64,000 nt of DNA from Favolaschia claudopus (GCA_037176885.1 JAWWNJ010000014.1:868001-932000), one strand, 5' to 3'; counted from the first letter of the stretch, positions 10,743-21,825 are shown. Numbers and translations are program-made. The notes: a model not told the origin generated them from the sequence alone.

Positions 10743-11050
10743 TAACAGAATCTGAAAATGCGCGGAAGGCGCAATAACCTCAGTCTCCCGCAATGTGGGA
10801 TGAAAGACTGTATATTAAATACCTGAAAATGCGCGGAAGGCGCAATAACTACACAATGAGTAAGTAAATACAAGTAGGTAGATAGATAGAGAACTCACCC
10901 TCAGTCTCCCGCAATGTGGGATGAAAGACTGAGGGTGGTGGACAGACGAGCGCGGTTTATATGTAAGAACAAGGCTGTATGATAAGTATCAGATATCTAT
11001 CAAGGGCCGGAGCGGCGGGGCGGCTACCCGGAATAATTCATATTCTGACA
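10743..11050 (-). repeat. 5' LTR of copia element
   Basis: A 308-bp LTR with no difference from the partner at 5426-5733 found by eye. It should carry the element promoter, although no TATA box was assigned. Confidence 0.93.
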
Positions 11051-11055
11051 TCAAC

Positions 11056-11408
11056 ATCCCATCACGGCAAAGTAATGCTCCTTCAGCTCTCGGCAACACT
11101 CGGCCTGGCGGCAAATCCTTCGACGTAGTTTGCGCGAAGGGGACCGACCATTCCCGTCCCCTCCCTTCCCCGGGCCTCGCTGCGCTCGGGGGGTCCCCCG
11201 AACCGGGGCCGCTCAGATCGGCACACTAAAGCCTCGTTCGCGCGGATCGCAATGTCTTCACCCTAACCTTAACCAGTTGGGGCGGGGTTTTTTTTTTGCT
11301 GGATTCCCGCAGTTAGGGCGCGCTTGCCCTAACTGCTCGGTTGCGCGTTCTTTTGGCCTTCTGTGACGCGAGTCGATATTCGTGGCTTCTTGGGAGCCAG
11401 GGATGAGT
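11056..11408. other. GC-rich intergenic stretch
   Basis: Holds a GC-rich block with GGCCTCGCTGCGCTCGG and a palindrome around 11310-11335. The string TTTTTTTTGCTGGATTCC (11290-11309) recurs near 49168, so part of it is a dispersed repeat. No gene is supported. Confidence 0.4.
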
Positions 11409-13194
11409 CCCAGAGAAAATACCGTATGCCGAGGATTGCCGACAGTTGCCCGAAATTGCCGCGACCAGGCTCACAATTGCCCAAAATTGCTCTCACTTGA
11501 CATGTCGCAGAAAACATGTGAAAGCTGCAAGAAAGCCCCTCAAATGTCCTCAAAACTAAGTGAAGTCGTCGACCCGCTTTTGCGCAAAAAACATACAAGT
11601 CCGTGTCGACGTCATCGGCGACGCCGCACAGTGTCGGAATTTCAAAACGCCTCTTGCTCTCGACCTTCACCATCCCTCCTTGCTCTCTCTCTCCCTGGCC
11701 CTCTTCTCCCTCCTCCTCGACATTGTCCGTGCTCTTCGTTCTCCCTCCCAACCTCGCCATAACCACGGCCCTTGCACCATTGTAGAAATTGCCATATGAG
11801 TATGTAGTTTGAATCGACGCGCGAAAACACGGACGACGGGAGCTTGACGCGATGCCCAAGGATACATTAAAGATTGCGCAGCATCTCTTCATCGCATTGG
11901 AATGCGCGGCAATGCGGCTGGCGTCAAGGCAAGCGGAGGGTATCCAGCAGAGTCACCCATTTCAAGTGTCGTCGACGCGTGGAATTTCAGGTGCGTTAAT
12001 TCCATATTTTCTCTTCCCAAGTTTTGTATTCATCCACAGTGCGCATAGCGTCGTCGCGTCTTCATCTTGCTGACCCCGGTGAGTTTTCCCCCCTTTCCTC
12101 TCGACGATAGCATGATTTGAAGGGTTTGGCTTCGCTCGTCAAAGTGCCCCATTGTACGTCTCCCCGGATTTCCCTCTGCCTTATGATCGTCGATCTCGGC
12201 TACAAACAGGCGATTGTGAAACGGAACGCCTCCCTGTAGCCCGTGTAAGTCGTCCATGGTTTGCGTTGCGCTTCTCTTTTGAAATCTAATTCCACACGCA
12301 GACCATTCCCCCCATTCTCGGGAACGGATGACATGGATGTAGAGGTATGCTGTAGCGGTATGCTTTTGCTCATTCTATTTCGCTGCGTTGTATTCACTTT
12401 TTCCCAGGCGCTGGCAACTCGGCTTATTCTGGACCGCCTCAATCACTCGTTCGTAGCGCGAAGTGCGTCGCCGCGCCCTCACCATTTCACCCGTCCACGG
12501 TACGTCCTACCGTCGGAAGGTGTGGCTTTTCTGTCTTGTTAACAATCGTCAACTTCCTCATGAACCTGTAGTGCTTTGGTCTCTGCGTGAACGTGAGCCC
12601 CGCTCCCGTATGTCTTCTGAAATCATCGCTTGATTTGACGTTATGAATCTTGACTTGGGACAGATTATCGTGATACGGTCTGTGTGTTTGCAGCGCCGGT
12701 ACGTCCTTCTTCCACTTGCTATCATGCGCGTGTCGTTCATTCCTTTCTTTTAGCGCGCTGTCCACATGTTTCTGGAATGCAGGGCGGAAGCGGAGGTCGT
12801 TGATGTAGGTAAGCTTCTTTCACAATGAACTGCGTCCGTCAACTGATATTTCTCTTACCTTAGACCGCCAGGAACTCGCCATCGCGTTGTGAAAGGCCGT
12901 GCGGAGAGGTCGGGTATAGGGGCGCGCATCGTGGACTTGGTAGTTTCGTGGTTTTGTAAGAGTAGTAGTGAATTATATGATTTTTATTCAAAATAAAACG
13001 AAAAAATGGCGGGGCAACTACGAGCAACGGACAGCAAACGTGGGCACAAAATGAGCAACTGGTGGCAATCCGTGGCACAATCACGAATTGCCATAGGCTC
13101 ATTTTGCCGCCGACAGTTGCCCAGAATTGCCATCTTTTGGGTGGGCAATTTCGGGCAACTGTCGGCAATCCTCGGCATACGGGATTTTCACTGG
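11409..13194. mobile_element. 1.8-kb hAT-like element with cargo
   Basis: Terminal inverted repeats of about 52 bp, nearly identical, run inward from each end and contain CGTATGCCGAGGATTGCCGA. GGATGAGT is duplicated exactly at 11401-11408 and 13195-13202, an 8-bp target duplication as in hAT elements. Subterminal motifs such as AATTGCC and GGGCAACT recur inside both ends. No transposase is found; the centre instead shows exon-like blocks. It is therefore probably non-autonomous and may have captured a host gene fragment. Confidence 0.8.
11852..12870 (+). pseudogene. Exon-like cargo inside the hAT-like element
   Basis: The interior reads like a basidiomycete gene with very short exons. An ATG at 11852 opens about 46 codons ending at a CAG/GTGCGT donor (11990). 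A 49-bp intron ending CACAG leads to a block at 12040-12078. Further donor and acceptor pairs appear near 12154/12209, 12246/12302 and 12344/12408. The block after 12408 encodes ALATRLILDRLNHSFV and ends at a GTACGT donor near 12503. I could not join all blocks in one frame, so this is more likely a captured and decayed fragment than a working gene. No family is recognised. Confidence 0.35.
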
Positions 13195-13202
13195 GGATGA
13201 GT

Positions 13203-13610
13203 CTTGAGGAGTAGAGGTCGCGGCTGGAGCGCGCCCTCTGGCCGTTAGTCGTAAGATGAGCGCTAGGTAGCGCTCATCGCCGTTGTCTCCCATCGGCGAG
13301 GGGTCGTGTGATCCTGGACAGGAGCCCCTGCAACACCGGGGCCATGGAGCAGTTAGACGCATGCTCAGGTAAGTAGGGGGGTCTAACGCGGGTCGGTGGC
13401 TCGCCGTCGGGAGATCTCAGTCTTCACTGATAGTAAAGCAAGATGAGATTATGTAATGTACATCTAATCTATCTACAGAGATGAGAGATAAGATCTGAGA
13501 TAAGAAATTAGAGATATTTGAGTAAAGTAATGGCCACGGGCCGCGTAAGTATTCAGCAAGAAAATATGTCCGTATCACAGTGCCCCCCTACGCGTCAGTG
13601 TCCTTTTACT
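13203..13610. other. No gene recognised
   Basis: Contains purine-rich AGATGAGA/GAGATAAG repeats at 13440-13530 and a possible splice donor at 13368. No supported feature. Confidence 0.4.
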
Positions 13611-14066
13611 TTACTGGGGCCCCATCCTCGCGTCCTCATCCTCAGCATCAGCCCAGCCCATCGCAGCGTCGTCGTCCTCCTCGTTCTGTACTTCCTCACC
13701 CGGAATCAGGACGACTATCTCGGAGGGCTGCTCAGATGCAAGTGCGCGAGGCAGAGTCTCGTCGTTGCCTTGGTTCCTTTGCGCCAGACGAGCGGCCTTC
13801 TTCTCCAGTTTTGCCTGGTCCTTCATCCACTGCTTGTTACCTGATCGCTTACCCCGCTTCGCCTTCTTTTTGGTTGGCGCTGCGGGCTCAGCTTTCTCCG
13901 ATACCTCGCCTTCCTCCTTGCTCAACCTCTTTCTTTTCTTAGAGCCTGAAGCCCGTTGAGTACTGATTCTCCCGAGCAGAGAATTAGCCGGCGGCTGAAT
14001 TCGTTCGAGGAGAGGGCGAGGGGGCGAGGTCAGTCGCTGTTTCTGTTTCAGAGGCGGACCTTTCAA
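13611..14066 (-). pseudogene. Basic/acidic low-complexity protein fragment
   Basis: An open frame of about 150 codons without an ATG near its 5' end. It encodes a lysine-rich middle part (KKRKRLSKEEGEV, then KKKAKRGKR, resembling nuclear localisation signals), a helical Lys/Ala segment and an acidic C terminus (EEDDDAAMGWADAEDED). It looks like the C-terminal exon of a truncated nuclear or nucleic-acid-binding protein. Upstream the strand runs into the antisense of the relic at 14180. Confidence 0.35.
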
Positions 14067-14179
14067 AATGGAGGCGGATAGTTGGGTTTGAGGCGAGCAC
14101 TCAGCGGAGTGGGCTTTGGCGCCTTGGGCGGACGCGGAGGGAATCTAGGCGCGGGAGGACGAGGCGGCGATTGTAAGCG

Positions 14180-15553
14180 ATGTTCCAAAGCCGTTTTAGT
14201 AGCCGCATGCACAAGGATCAGAACAGCTTCAAAGGTGGTAATACAGCAATGAATACTCACTGGCCTAACCTCGATGTTCGTCCGATTCCCCTCGCCACAA
14301 AGGATGCCGCGCAGGCGATTCGAAAGATCCTGCACCCCGAGGAAGGGGACAAGCCGATTAGCGAGGAGGAAATGAAGCGTCTCGAGGACGCGTCCTTCGG
14401 TGGTGCAAAACTTGCTGCGCTAGCCGGAGCTGTTTTCAATAATGCTCTCGAGAAGCGTGGACAAGGGGACGCTCACCAGATGTTTATGGAGGCTCACCTG
14501 GACGTCGAGTACGTCAAGCGTTTCCCCCAGACCAACAACACGCGCTTTGGGAGCTATGGCGAGGCGGCGGTGGAGCTCCTTGCGCACCTTGATGCGTAGC
14601 GGCGGTTCCTCGATGTTATCAAAATTCGGAAGGACTCCCAGACCTGGACAAACATTGAGAAGAACGTTTCAGCTGGGCTGAACGACGGACCGACACTCAC
14701 CGAGCTCTCAGCAATGGCATTGTATCACCTCACAGTATCCGCGCCCTGCGTGCGTGCTGTCAGAAAGGATGAAAAAGATATCGCGTTGAACGCGATTGAC
14801 CTCAGACCACTCCACCGGGATGTACACAACCACTGCCAGCACCTGATTGACAATCCCGAGCTGTACATGGACTTCGATGCCGAAACCTTTGCGCTGGCAA
14901 CATTCGACGGGAAGACTCCTCAAAACACCGCGGTTTTGACTCAAATTAACGCGTTGTACGCGTCGGAAAAAATTCCTCACCTTCAGGAGATGTTCTCCAA
15001 GTCTCTTGAGGGTGCAATCGCGACGTGGATTCGGTTCTCTTCCGAGTACGCGCCGGGTGGGGTAATCGATGGTCTCAGTGAAAGCGAACGTGCCCACGTC
15101 TGGCTCCCGGCGACCAACGACAGAAACGAGGGGGCTCTCGGGGCTTTGATAGTGTGGTTTCGCCAAAATTCCAACGCTGCGCTACACACCCACAATGGCC
15201 TCACGATGTATCAAAGGAACGGGACGTACGAGTTTGCTCAAAAATTCCTCACTTCCGAGGACCACAAGCACATAATCCAGGCTGCTCGAGTGTTGGACAA
15301 GGAGGGGCTGGAGAAGAAGAGGAGGGCGATGCAGAAAGAGTACGACGCGCGTTTCGTGGCTGAGAAAGAGCAGGCAAAGGCGGAGAAGGAAGCAAGAGAA
15401 GTCATGATCCAATCAAGGCTCGATGCCACGCCTCTCATTCAATCTGTCGACGACATTTGCTTCCATGGAATGACGCGGCTTTTGCGACTCAATCCCGCCC
15501 ACCGACGTGCAGAACGAAGGCAACATACCATCAATTTCCCGGAATACAACTGA
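14180..15553 (+). pseudogene. Repeat-associated protein, C-terminal part, with nonsense codon
   Basis: Two open segments (14180-14599 and 14714-15553) lie in one reading frame, separated by a TAG at 14597-14599; the intervening codons also look coding. The sequence has HKDQNSFKGGNTAMNTHW, then FPQTNNTRFGSYGEA, later NDRNEGALGALIVW and a charged coiled coil rich in Lys/Glu. I recall this arrangement from a large uncharacterised family that is multicopy in mushroom genomes and probably transposon-encoded, but I cannot name it with certainty. The last 30 residues read as non-homologous, suggesting a terminal frameshift. The coiled-coil ORF at 21826-22581 may be the N-terminal part of the same family. 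Confidence 0.6.
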
Positions 15554-15604
15554 TCACCGACTGATTGATGGCCCATCAAAAGCCGTCGCTGGCCACCACC
15601 AAAG

Positions 15605-15736
15605 GGCAACCCCGCCATTCCAAGGTGATGGCCGGTCGCCAGACCGATTAAAGCCGATGGCCACGGCCAGTAAAAACCCTCGGCAATCTGAGGCTATTTC
15701 CGGCGAAATAAAGCCCTCGAAATGACCGATTTTTCC
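15605..15736 (+). repeat. Dispersed repeat, copy 1 of 3
   Basis: About 132 bp starting GGCAACCCCGCCATTCC and ending ATGACCGATTTTTCC. It shares most bases with copies at 49262-49397 and 59674-59808 in the same orientation. No TIR is seen; an internal palindrome AATCGGTC...GACCGATT is present in the two other copies and shortened here. It ends at the 5' boundary of the F-box-like gene. Confidence 0.9.
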
Positions 15737-15772
15737 GTTTCCTCTCTACCACCACCACAATTCTTCTGGGCC

Positions 15773-16570
15773 ATGGCCACAATCCTCCCCAATCCCTTCA
15801 TTGGACCCGGTAGGCTCACTCCTCACTCAACTGCTTCTCAAACTCAGAATACCACAGTACCCTACGACATCTGGGAGCATACCCTTCATAACTTTCTCCT
15901 TGACGACTACGGAGACCGGGACGCGATCTTCAAGGCTGTACTGACTTGTCAAGCCTTCAAGGCCATTATACAACCGAAGATCTTCGACCACGTCAACCTC
16001 CGCTCTCAAGCGTGTGCGATTCTCTTTTTCCGCACTGTGGTAGAAGCCCCGCACCTGGCTTCGCGTGTGAAGACCCTCCAATTAAGCTTTGACTTCGATG
16101 TTGTTTCAGATTCTTGTGAGCTTTACGTCGATGAATTCCCTGGCGGTGAGCCATACTCAGACTCGGACGAACCTTTATCAGAGCTAGACACCGAGGGGTA
16201 TGAAGAGCTCGGGCCCGGCCTTCTAAACGCTAGGAGACAGCGCGACCGCGACGACAGCAAAATATATGCTGACGAGAAAGCAGCCAAAAAGCTGGTCGCT
16301 TCCGCTACACGTCCAACACCCTTCTCCGGCACACCTGTGCTATGTGCGGTTGAAGATGAGCCTAAACCCATCCGAGCTTTCTGGCGCTCTTTCTGCTCGG
16401 GCATGCCTGTCTTATCCTCCCTCACCACTCTGAGCATCTCCTACAATCACGACGATTGTTTATTCCTCCAGCGCTTTAATCGGTACGGTGATGTAGCCAA
16501 CACTTTGCCACCGTCTTTGCGCACCTTGCACTTTCCTTTAGGTCCTGACTGGGCCATACATATGGCATGA
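15773..16570 (+). CDS. Truncated F-box-like protein
   Basis: An ORF of 265 codons from the ATG at 15773 (context GCCATGG). The frame stays open to an earlier ATG at 15722, but that ATG belongs to the dispersed repeat, so the later start is preferred. After a short N terminus comes VPYDIWEHTLHNFLL, resembling an F-box/LRR-type N-terminal helix, then a long acidic insert (SDSDEPLSELDTEGYEE) and a segment listing leucine-rich strands (LSSLTTLSIS, SLRTLHFP). F-box proteins recruit substrates to SCF ubiquitin ligases. The protein stops abruptly after HMA where family members usually continue, so it is probably truncated. Confidence 0.5.
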   Translation: MATILPNPFIGPGRLTPHSTASQTQNTTVPYDIWEHTLHNFLLDDYGDRDAIFKAVLTCQAFKAIIQPKIFDHVNLRSQACAILFFRTVVEAPHLASRVKTLQLSFDFDVVSDSCELYVDEFPGGEPYSDSDEPLSELDTEGYEELGPGLLNARRQRDRDDSKIYADEKAAKKLVASATRPTPFSGTPVLCAVEDEPKPIRAFWRSFCSGMPVLSSLTTLSISYNHDDCLFLQRFNRYGDVANTLPPSLRTLHFPLGPDWAIHMA

Positions 16571-17000
16571 TGCGTCACGGCGATCCGACATTACCTTGAT
16601 TCCAAAAACAAAACAAAAAAATTGTTCGGTAGTTTAAAACATTTTTTTCGCAAGGGTGCGACTAAGGGCTGGTTAGTTAGTCCGGCCGTCAGGCCGGAAA
16701 AAAAATCTTGGACCCCCTAGTTTTACTACCGGAGAGGGCTCAGCTGGGAAGCGGTAAGAGGTGAGTAGCGACGATAAAAAGGCCTACTGCTGATATCCAG
16801 CCAATTTACCGTCACCAGTGGTGTTCTTGGTGCCGATGTGTGTTTGTTTGGCACGATCATTGGTTACTCACCTGATTTTCTCCCGCAATTCTCGAGTGCC
16901 ACTGCCCTACAATGGTGTTGGGGAGCTTCTCGGGCACTTTCCTTACACATTTGAGCAGAATATCAGTTATCTACGAGTGATGAAGCTGGGGCACTGAGCC
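16571..17000. other. No gene recognised
   Basis: Holds GGTTAGTTAGTCCG at 16671, which recurs at 17490, and a CCGGCCGTCAGGCCGG palindrome at 16682. These may be remains of an element that surrounds the MITE at 17001-17433. Confidence 0.35.
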
Positions 17001-17433
17001 AGGCCCCCGGTCACTCCCTATAAACGCTGTCCGAGATAGAGTGAAACAACGTCCAAAAAACGGCCTTTCTCTGTCCGCAAGTTAGAGTAAAACAGCCAAA
17101 ATTCGGCTTACCTCTGTCCTAGTTAGAGTAAAACTCGTCCCGGGGAGAAATTTTGGTGGGCTAACCTTGGCCCCAAGAGTCTCTGAAGCCGACTTTGAGT
17201 CCTGCGTGGGCATCCAAGCTGCCAAAACAGACCCCCAAACGGCTGAAACAGCGAAAATTCACTCGACAGCGCGAAATCTTGCATCAAAAACAGTTAAGTA
17301 GGGGAAAAATTGGATTTTTGCCCTGTCCAAAATAGAGTAAAACAACCCCCCGAGGGCCAAGAATGGTAGAGTAAATCAACGAAATCGTCGGCCAACATGC
17401 GGACAAGGTTAATAGGTAGTGACCGGGAGCCCC
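17001..17433. mobile_element. MITE related to the 37406 element
   Basis: The left end AGGCCCCCGGTCACT and the complement of the right end share CCCGGTCACT followed by a conserved CCTATNAA block. The interior is rich in AGAGTAAAAC motifs, as in the copy at 37406-37678. No clear target duplication was found, so the exact ends are uncertain. Confidence 0.6.
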
Positions 17434-18564
17434 GGCAACTTAACCGTGGGAATATATTACTCTATATGGTTCGTGGGAACGCTTACGTGGTTAGTTAGTC
17501 CGAGTGTTGAGTGAAAGGGGTGCATACTGTACCATTTCAACCGTAGATTCATGTAACGCGTCACAGCGGTCGCTGAATCGAAGCTATTTAAAATTCGTTA
17601 CACATAACGGGCGATTTTTGGCCATTTTCCCATCAAAATTGATCGGTAAAATGCGAAAAATAGCCCAATAAGGGAATTCCATCAATGATGAATCATCGGA
17701 ATTTTGAATTAGAAGGATAACATGTCACACCCGGTGAAGCTAAGGTCGAAATGGTGCAGTGACATTCAAGGTAGCCAACCTCGCATGCGGCACCAACTCT
17801 ATCACCCGGTGAAGTGAACGCGGATATGAGTCGAAAATACCGCACGTTGAAAATCAGACTAGCTTGAGAGCATCTAGCTGCGGGTTAGAAAATGGATTGG
17901 TATCCACTCAATTGAACAACAGGGTTCACCCATCAACCGTCTAGGACTCTCAAAGAAATCTCAAAGTGGTTGCCTTTCCATAAGCATTAAAAAATTCATT
18001 CGCATTATTTCGACTGTGTACGCCGCCGAATCCCCGCCATCCCGAGACAGCTGTCGGGACCCCATCAAGTTTGGATCTCATTTAGAATATTGAGCAGAGC
18101 ATAAAAACCAAAAATCTATTGCACCCCACCCCCTCATTAGATTTATTTTCCCTCTAGTTAAGCATTCCCCACCTTGACCGGACTCGGCATTCCTACTAGT
18201 AGCAAATATCCGGCCATGGGCAAATATAATGCCAACACTCAAATACATTTTCTTACCAGCTTGCCGACCAACCAAGAGACGTCGGCTGAACTGGACTGGA
18301 AATGTGGTTCACAATTTCGACTGCTCGCGGAAAATGCTCCGAATTAAATCTGGCGGATCTATTTTTGACTGCAGCATCACTGGCACCCCGCGAAAAATGC
18401 AGAAAAAAAGAAAATGCTTATGGAAAGTCAACCAGTGGGTGACTTCCCATAGTCTAAATAAATGTTTTGGAATATCTTGGAATATCCGGAGGAGATGCCG
18501 AGGGACCCCATCGGGCTGAGATCTGGGTTTTCCTAATTTTATAGCGTCAGAAAAGTCGCAAAAG

Positions 18565-18608
18565 CTTAAATCTGAACGAGGGGTACCTACCCCCTGTTCA
18601 GATTTAAG
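18565..18608. repeat. 44-bp near-perfect palindrome
   Basis: CTTAAATCTGAAC is followed by GAGGGGTACCTACCCCCT and GTTCAGATTTAAG. The arms of about 19 bp pair almost perfectly, so a strong hairpin or cruciform is expected. No terminator-like U tract follows. Confidence 0.75.
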
Positions 18609-20125
18609 TACGGCTTGCTATGTCGCCGGCATCCTGCCGAAGCGCCCGACTTCGGTGATGCTGTGGTGCCTTGAGCACGGCTTATCATGGCAACATTATC
18701 GGCAGTAAACAACACACCAAGACGCGTCGATAGGCACACATTTGAGGTAAGAAGAGGCACCTCGTGTCGTCCCCACAAGCAGTACTGTACTCACAGTAGG
18801 AATACAGGCTCAGGTCTCAACGAACAGTCGTAAGGCATTATGGGCTGAACCATCCAATGTATATTACAAAAATCCTGAGAGAAAACCCAGCAGGATTTTT
18901 CTGCAGCCATCAAAGCTTCAACGGCATCATCGCTGGCACCCCTTCAAAATTCACTCGGATATAAAAAGTACTATGGGAAGTCACCCAGTAGGCATTCCGG
19001 TTCTCCTTCATAGTGACCTTCGAGATGTATGACAAGCCAAGCCGTCCGAGTCGACTTGACCTTGGTGTGCTGTGCTGCGCAATTTGTGATGTACACTGGG
19101 ACCTGGGTGTGTTACCTCGCTGTCTGAGCCAACGTTCGCTGACCCTGTCCCTTCTTCTTCAGTACAGTTCTTTTCTCCTCGACCTCTACCTGCGGCCTGC
19201 AGATCTTCAAAGTTCAAATGCGTCAAAGACTCTGTTTTCATGCCCTGTCGCTCAGCCTCGCCCCCGGCCCCTCATCACCACTCCGTGGCTCGCCTGGCTA
19301 CGCAACCTAGTCGCAACCTCAACGTTTGCAGTTGTCACGCCATCACACGCGCCCAATCTCAATGCCCCCTTCTTGTACCGTTCGTCACTCCGCAAGATTT
19401 GGAGCTCAAAATCGCAAACCTCCCATCGATGTATCGGGCGTCAACGCATCCGCCTTAACTGCCTTCAACCGGCTCGACTCGACATTCGCACCTTGCAGCG
19501 CATCTTGGTCTATTGATCACTCCTCAAGATTTTTAATCGCAATTTTTTCGCTGTATCAACCCTCAATCTCTCGTTCTCCCTCGTATCCTCTCAATCTCAA
19601 CATCGTCGACTGCGTCAGTCCCCTTTCACTCCTCATCAAGACTCCGACCTTCCACCTCCTCATCGCTCGCCGGGTCAATCGCTCTCACTTTTGCAAAATA
19701 TGTGTACTTTAAACCATACCCATCAGTCTCACTCGAGACCTCAAGATCGCAACTCTAATGCGCTAACGGCCTGATTCTCAAGACTTGCCTTATCGTAAGA
19801 CTGTCAAGCTGCTTCGTTTTGACCCCCAAGAACACCAAAACCAGTCCCCCGAACTGTCATTCCCACTTTCTCACATCAGTCTAGGGGGCTGATGCTTTTT
19901 TACCTGCTCGTTCACTCGACTAGCTTGCAAATTCTTCAATCTCGCAGCGTCGATGTCTCATCTGTAAAATTTGTTCTCCCGAATCGGATCTGCAAAGTGT
20001 TTACCGCCACAGATCGTTCCTCGGCTCCAAAATTGCGGATTCGACGCTCCGCGATAGGCGTCACTTGTACTACCACTGTCTTATTTTCGCACAAATATAT
20101 CATTTTTTCAAGCCTTATCTATGTG

Positions 20126-20330
20126 TACTTTGAGCTACTCGGACCACTTTGAGCACTATGAGCGCTATGACTTTGGCTACTTTAACCTACTTTGAATGTC
20201 TATGGATCTGACTACACCCCTCCCAGGTTTCTTTGAAACTGAACGATCCACTATGACGACTTTAACGTCTCAGTGGCGCTATGGCGGTCTTTGGCGGTCC
20301 CTGGCGCAATTTCGGTTTTTCCTGAGTTCC
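20126..20330 (+). repeat. Repeat shared with 43172-43376
   Basis: About 200 bp with clear similarity to 43172-43376, including CACTATGAGCGCTATG, CTTTGGCTACTTT and GGCGCAATTTC. The second copy sits between the two DIRS-like fragments, so this is probably a terminal or untranslated part of that family. Confidence 0.75.
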
Positions 20331-20817
20331 TTTAGCTCGCTTTCGCAGTTGCAAGTGACTGAGGACAGTCACATTTTCAGTTGGGAGGAGATGACGCGCA
20401 CGCCGCCGCGCTGATCGTGTACCTGGTATATCTGATTGTTGTTTGTTTCACTGCCTCTTTCCATATGCTTCACCTTATCACTTGCGTTTCACATGTGATT
20501 CTAGTATTTACCTTATAGCCTGTACTAGTACATTTGATTATATGACTTTTTCTCCGCTTCCGTTCGCCCTCCGTTTCGTCCCCGATTCGGTCCCCTCGTC
20601 GTTCTGTAGGCCCTCGTCGTTGCCTCAGACCCAGCACCTGCTCTGGAGCTTTGCTTGAGCCTATTTGCACTTTCAGATCCTTTCCGTGCCCCAACGCTCG
20701 GTTGGTTCGTCAACAGTGAAATACTCAGAGGTGGTTTAAAGAGGCTACTACTTGGTCAACCCTCTTCTGCTCAGCTTCTGTATTTCTGGATCTCAATCTC
20801 TGCTCAGCCCTACTGTA

Positions 20818-21335
20818 CTCGGTATTGCGTAAAGTATCCGGAAATAGAAAGTCTGCTGTATTTCTCCATGACTGCAATGGCTCATGCCAAGGAAATACAT
20901 AATAAAATTCTTTGGAAGGGGCCCTTTCTCGATACCTATCATCGGAAGGTCTGGGGTCTCGTAATGGACCACAATGCTCAGCGTATTTGCGGGGACCCAT
21001 CTGTCTGTCAGAAGAAAACGGTTCACCACAAGCTTTGGGCGGCCAATGAAGGTCTAACTTGAACATACGAGTATTGATAGGGCTGAGGGGTACAGATTTG
21101 AGCACATGACTGAATGTTTTCTCTCTTGATACTAGCGAAAAACAGGCAAATAACAGCATTTTCCTTTTTCGGAAATTCAGTCTGCACACCACCCGGGGTG
21201 AGCCCGCAGAATCTTTGAGGGGGGTCCAAATAGATTGGGAAGATCATATACCATACTTAATGCCACGGAAACTCAGTTGAATACTGTTTTACACCCATGT
21301 TTGCTGAATTTCCGGATACTTTATGCAATACCGAG
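20818..21335. mobile_element. 518-bp mariner-like MITE
   Basis: 28-bp terminal inverted repeats starting CTCGGTATTGCGTAAAGTAT differ at one position, and a TA dinucleotide lies on each side (20816-20817, 21336-21337). A TA duplication is typical of the Tc1/mariner superfamily. No transposase inside. The TIR start CTCGG resembles the elements at 52696 and 60281. Confidence 0.8.
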
Positions 21336-21337
21336 TA

Positions 21338-21497
21338 TGGTCCAAAAAATGAGTTTTACAGATCACGATGCCTACTATTGACAACAGCTTGGGCAATTAC
21401 AATCCACAAGAGTCAAGTAACATTGAAACAAGCAGTTATTGATCTTGGACCCCTGTTGTATTTCGGACGCAATTTCCACTTAGCAGATTGCAAATAA
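21338..21497 (+). pseudogene. Helitron/Pif1 helicase C-terminal relic
   Basis: The frame reads TTAWAITIHKSQVTLKQAVI followed by a DLG motif. It matches the late helicase motifs of Pif1-like Helitron helicases (AWAITIHKSQG.TL..AVIDLG). The glycine after KSQ and the final SRV motif are missing, and the frame ends soon after. It begins directly at the right end of the MITE at 20818-21335, so the MITE may have interrupted it. Confidence 0.75.
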
Positions 21498-21592
21498 AAA
21501 TGTGAGAGTCGACGCAGATCCTTGAAGCAGATGTTGCCCGATGTGCACTACCTGGATTCACCTTAGATACATCATGATATGGAATGTCCTGA

Positions 21593-21593
<1 letters not shown>

Positions 21594-21627
<34 letters not shown>
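21594..21627. repeat. (AAT)n microsatellite
   Basis: Eleven tandem TAA/AAT units. Confidence 0.9.
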
Positions 21628-21630
<3 letters not shown>

Positions 21631-21825
21631 GCTATGGTCCCACGCCGGGTACCGCCAACTCATACTCCCAACGGCAGCGACCTGACCCTCAAGGAGCCCT
21701 CTACTGGCCGCCAGGAAACACAAGCAAAACCTGTAAAGAACCAAAAATGCACCTGTAAAGTTAATCATACTCTATCTGTGAATACGAAAGACCGTTGAAC
21801 GCGTGAAAACAGTGTGACGGATTGC

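Larger units (their letters stand above)
5426..11050 (-). mobile_element. Full-length Ty1/copia retrotransposon
   Basis: A 5625-bp element transcribed leftward. The two 308-bp LTRs look identical by eye, and TCAAC is duplicated at 5421-5425 and 11051-11055. In element orientation it reads LTR, primer binding site, gag-pol, polypurine tract, LTR. Domain order is gag, protease, integrase, reverse transcriptase, RNase H, which defines Ty1/copia. The gag-pol frame is intact, so the element may be autonomous and recent. Confidence 0.95.
17434..20817. other. Repeat debris, no supported gene
   Basis: Many short frames, none convincing. A diverged pair of about 90 bp sits at 18362-18450 and 18905-18990 (ATCACTGGCACCCC and TTCCCATAG-type motifs). 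CT-rich sequence runs from 19050 to 20420 and resembles the untranslated parts of the DIRS-like copies at 42-43 kb. Confidence 0.4.
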
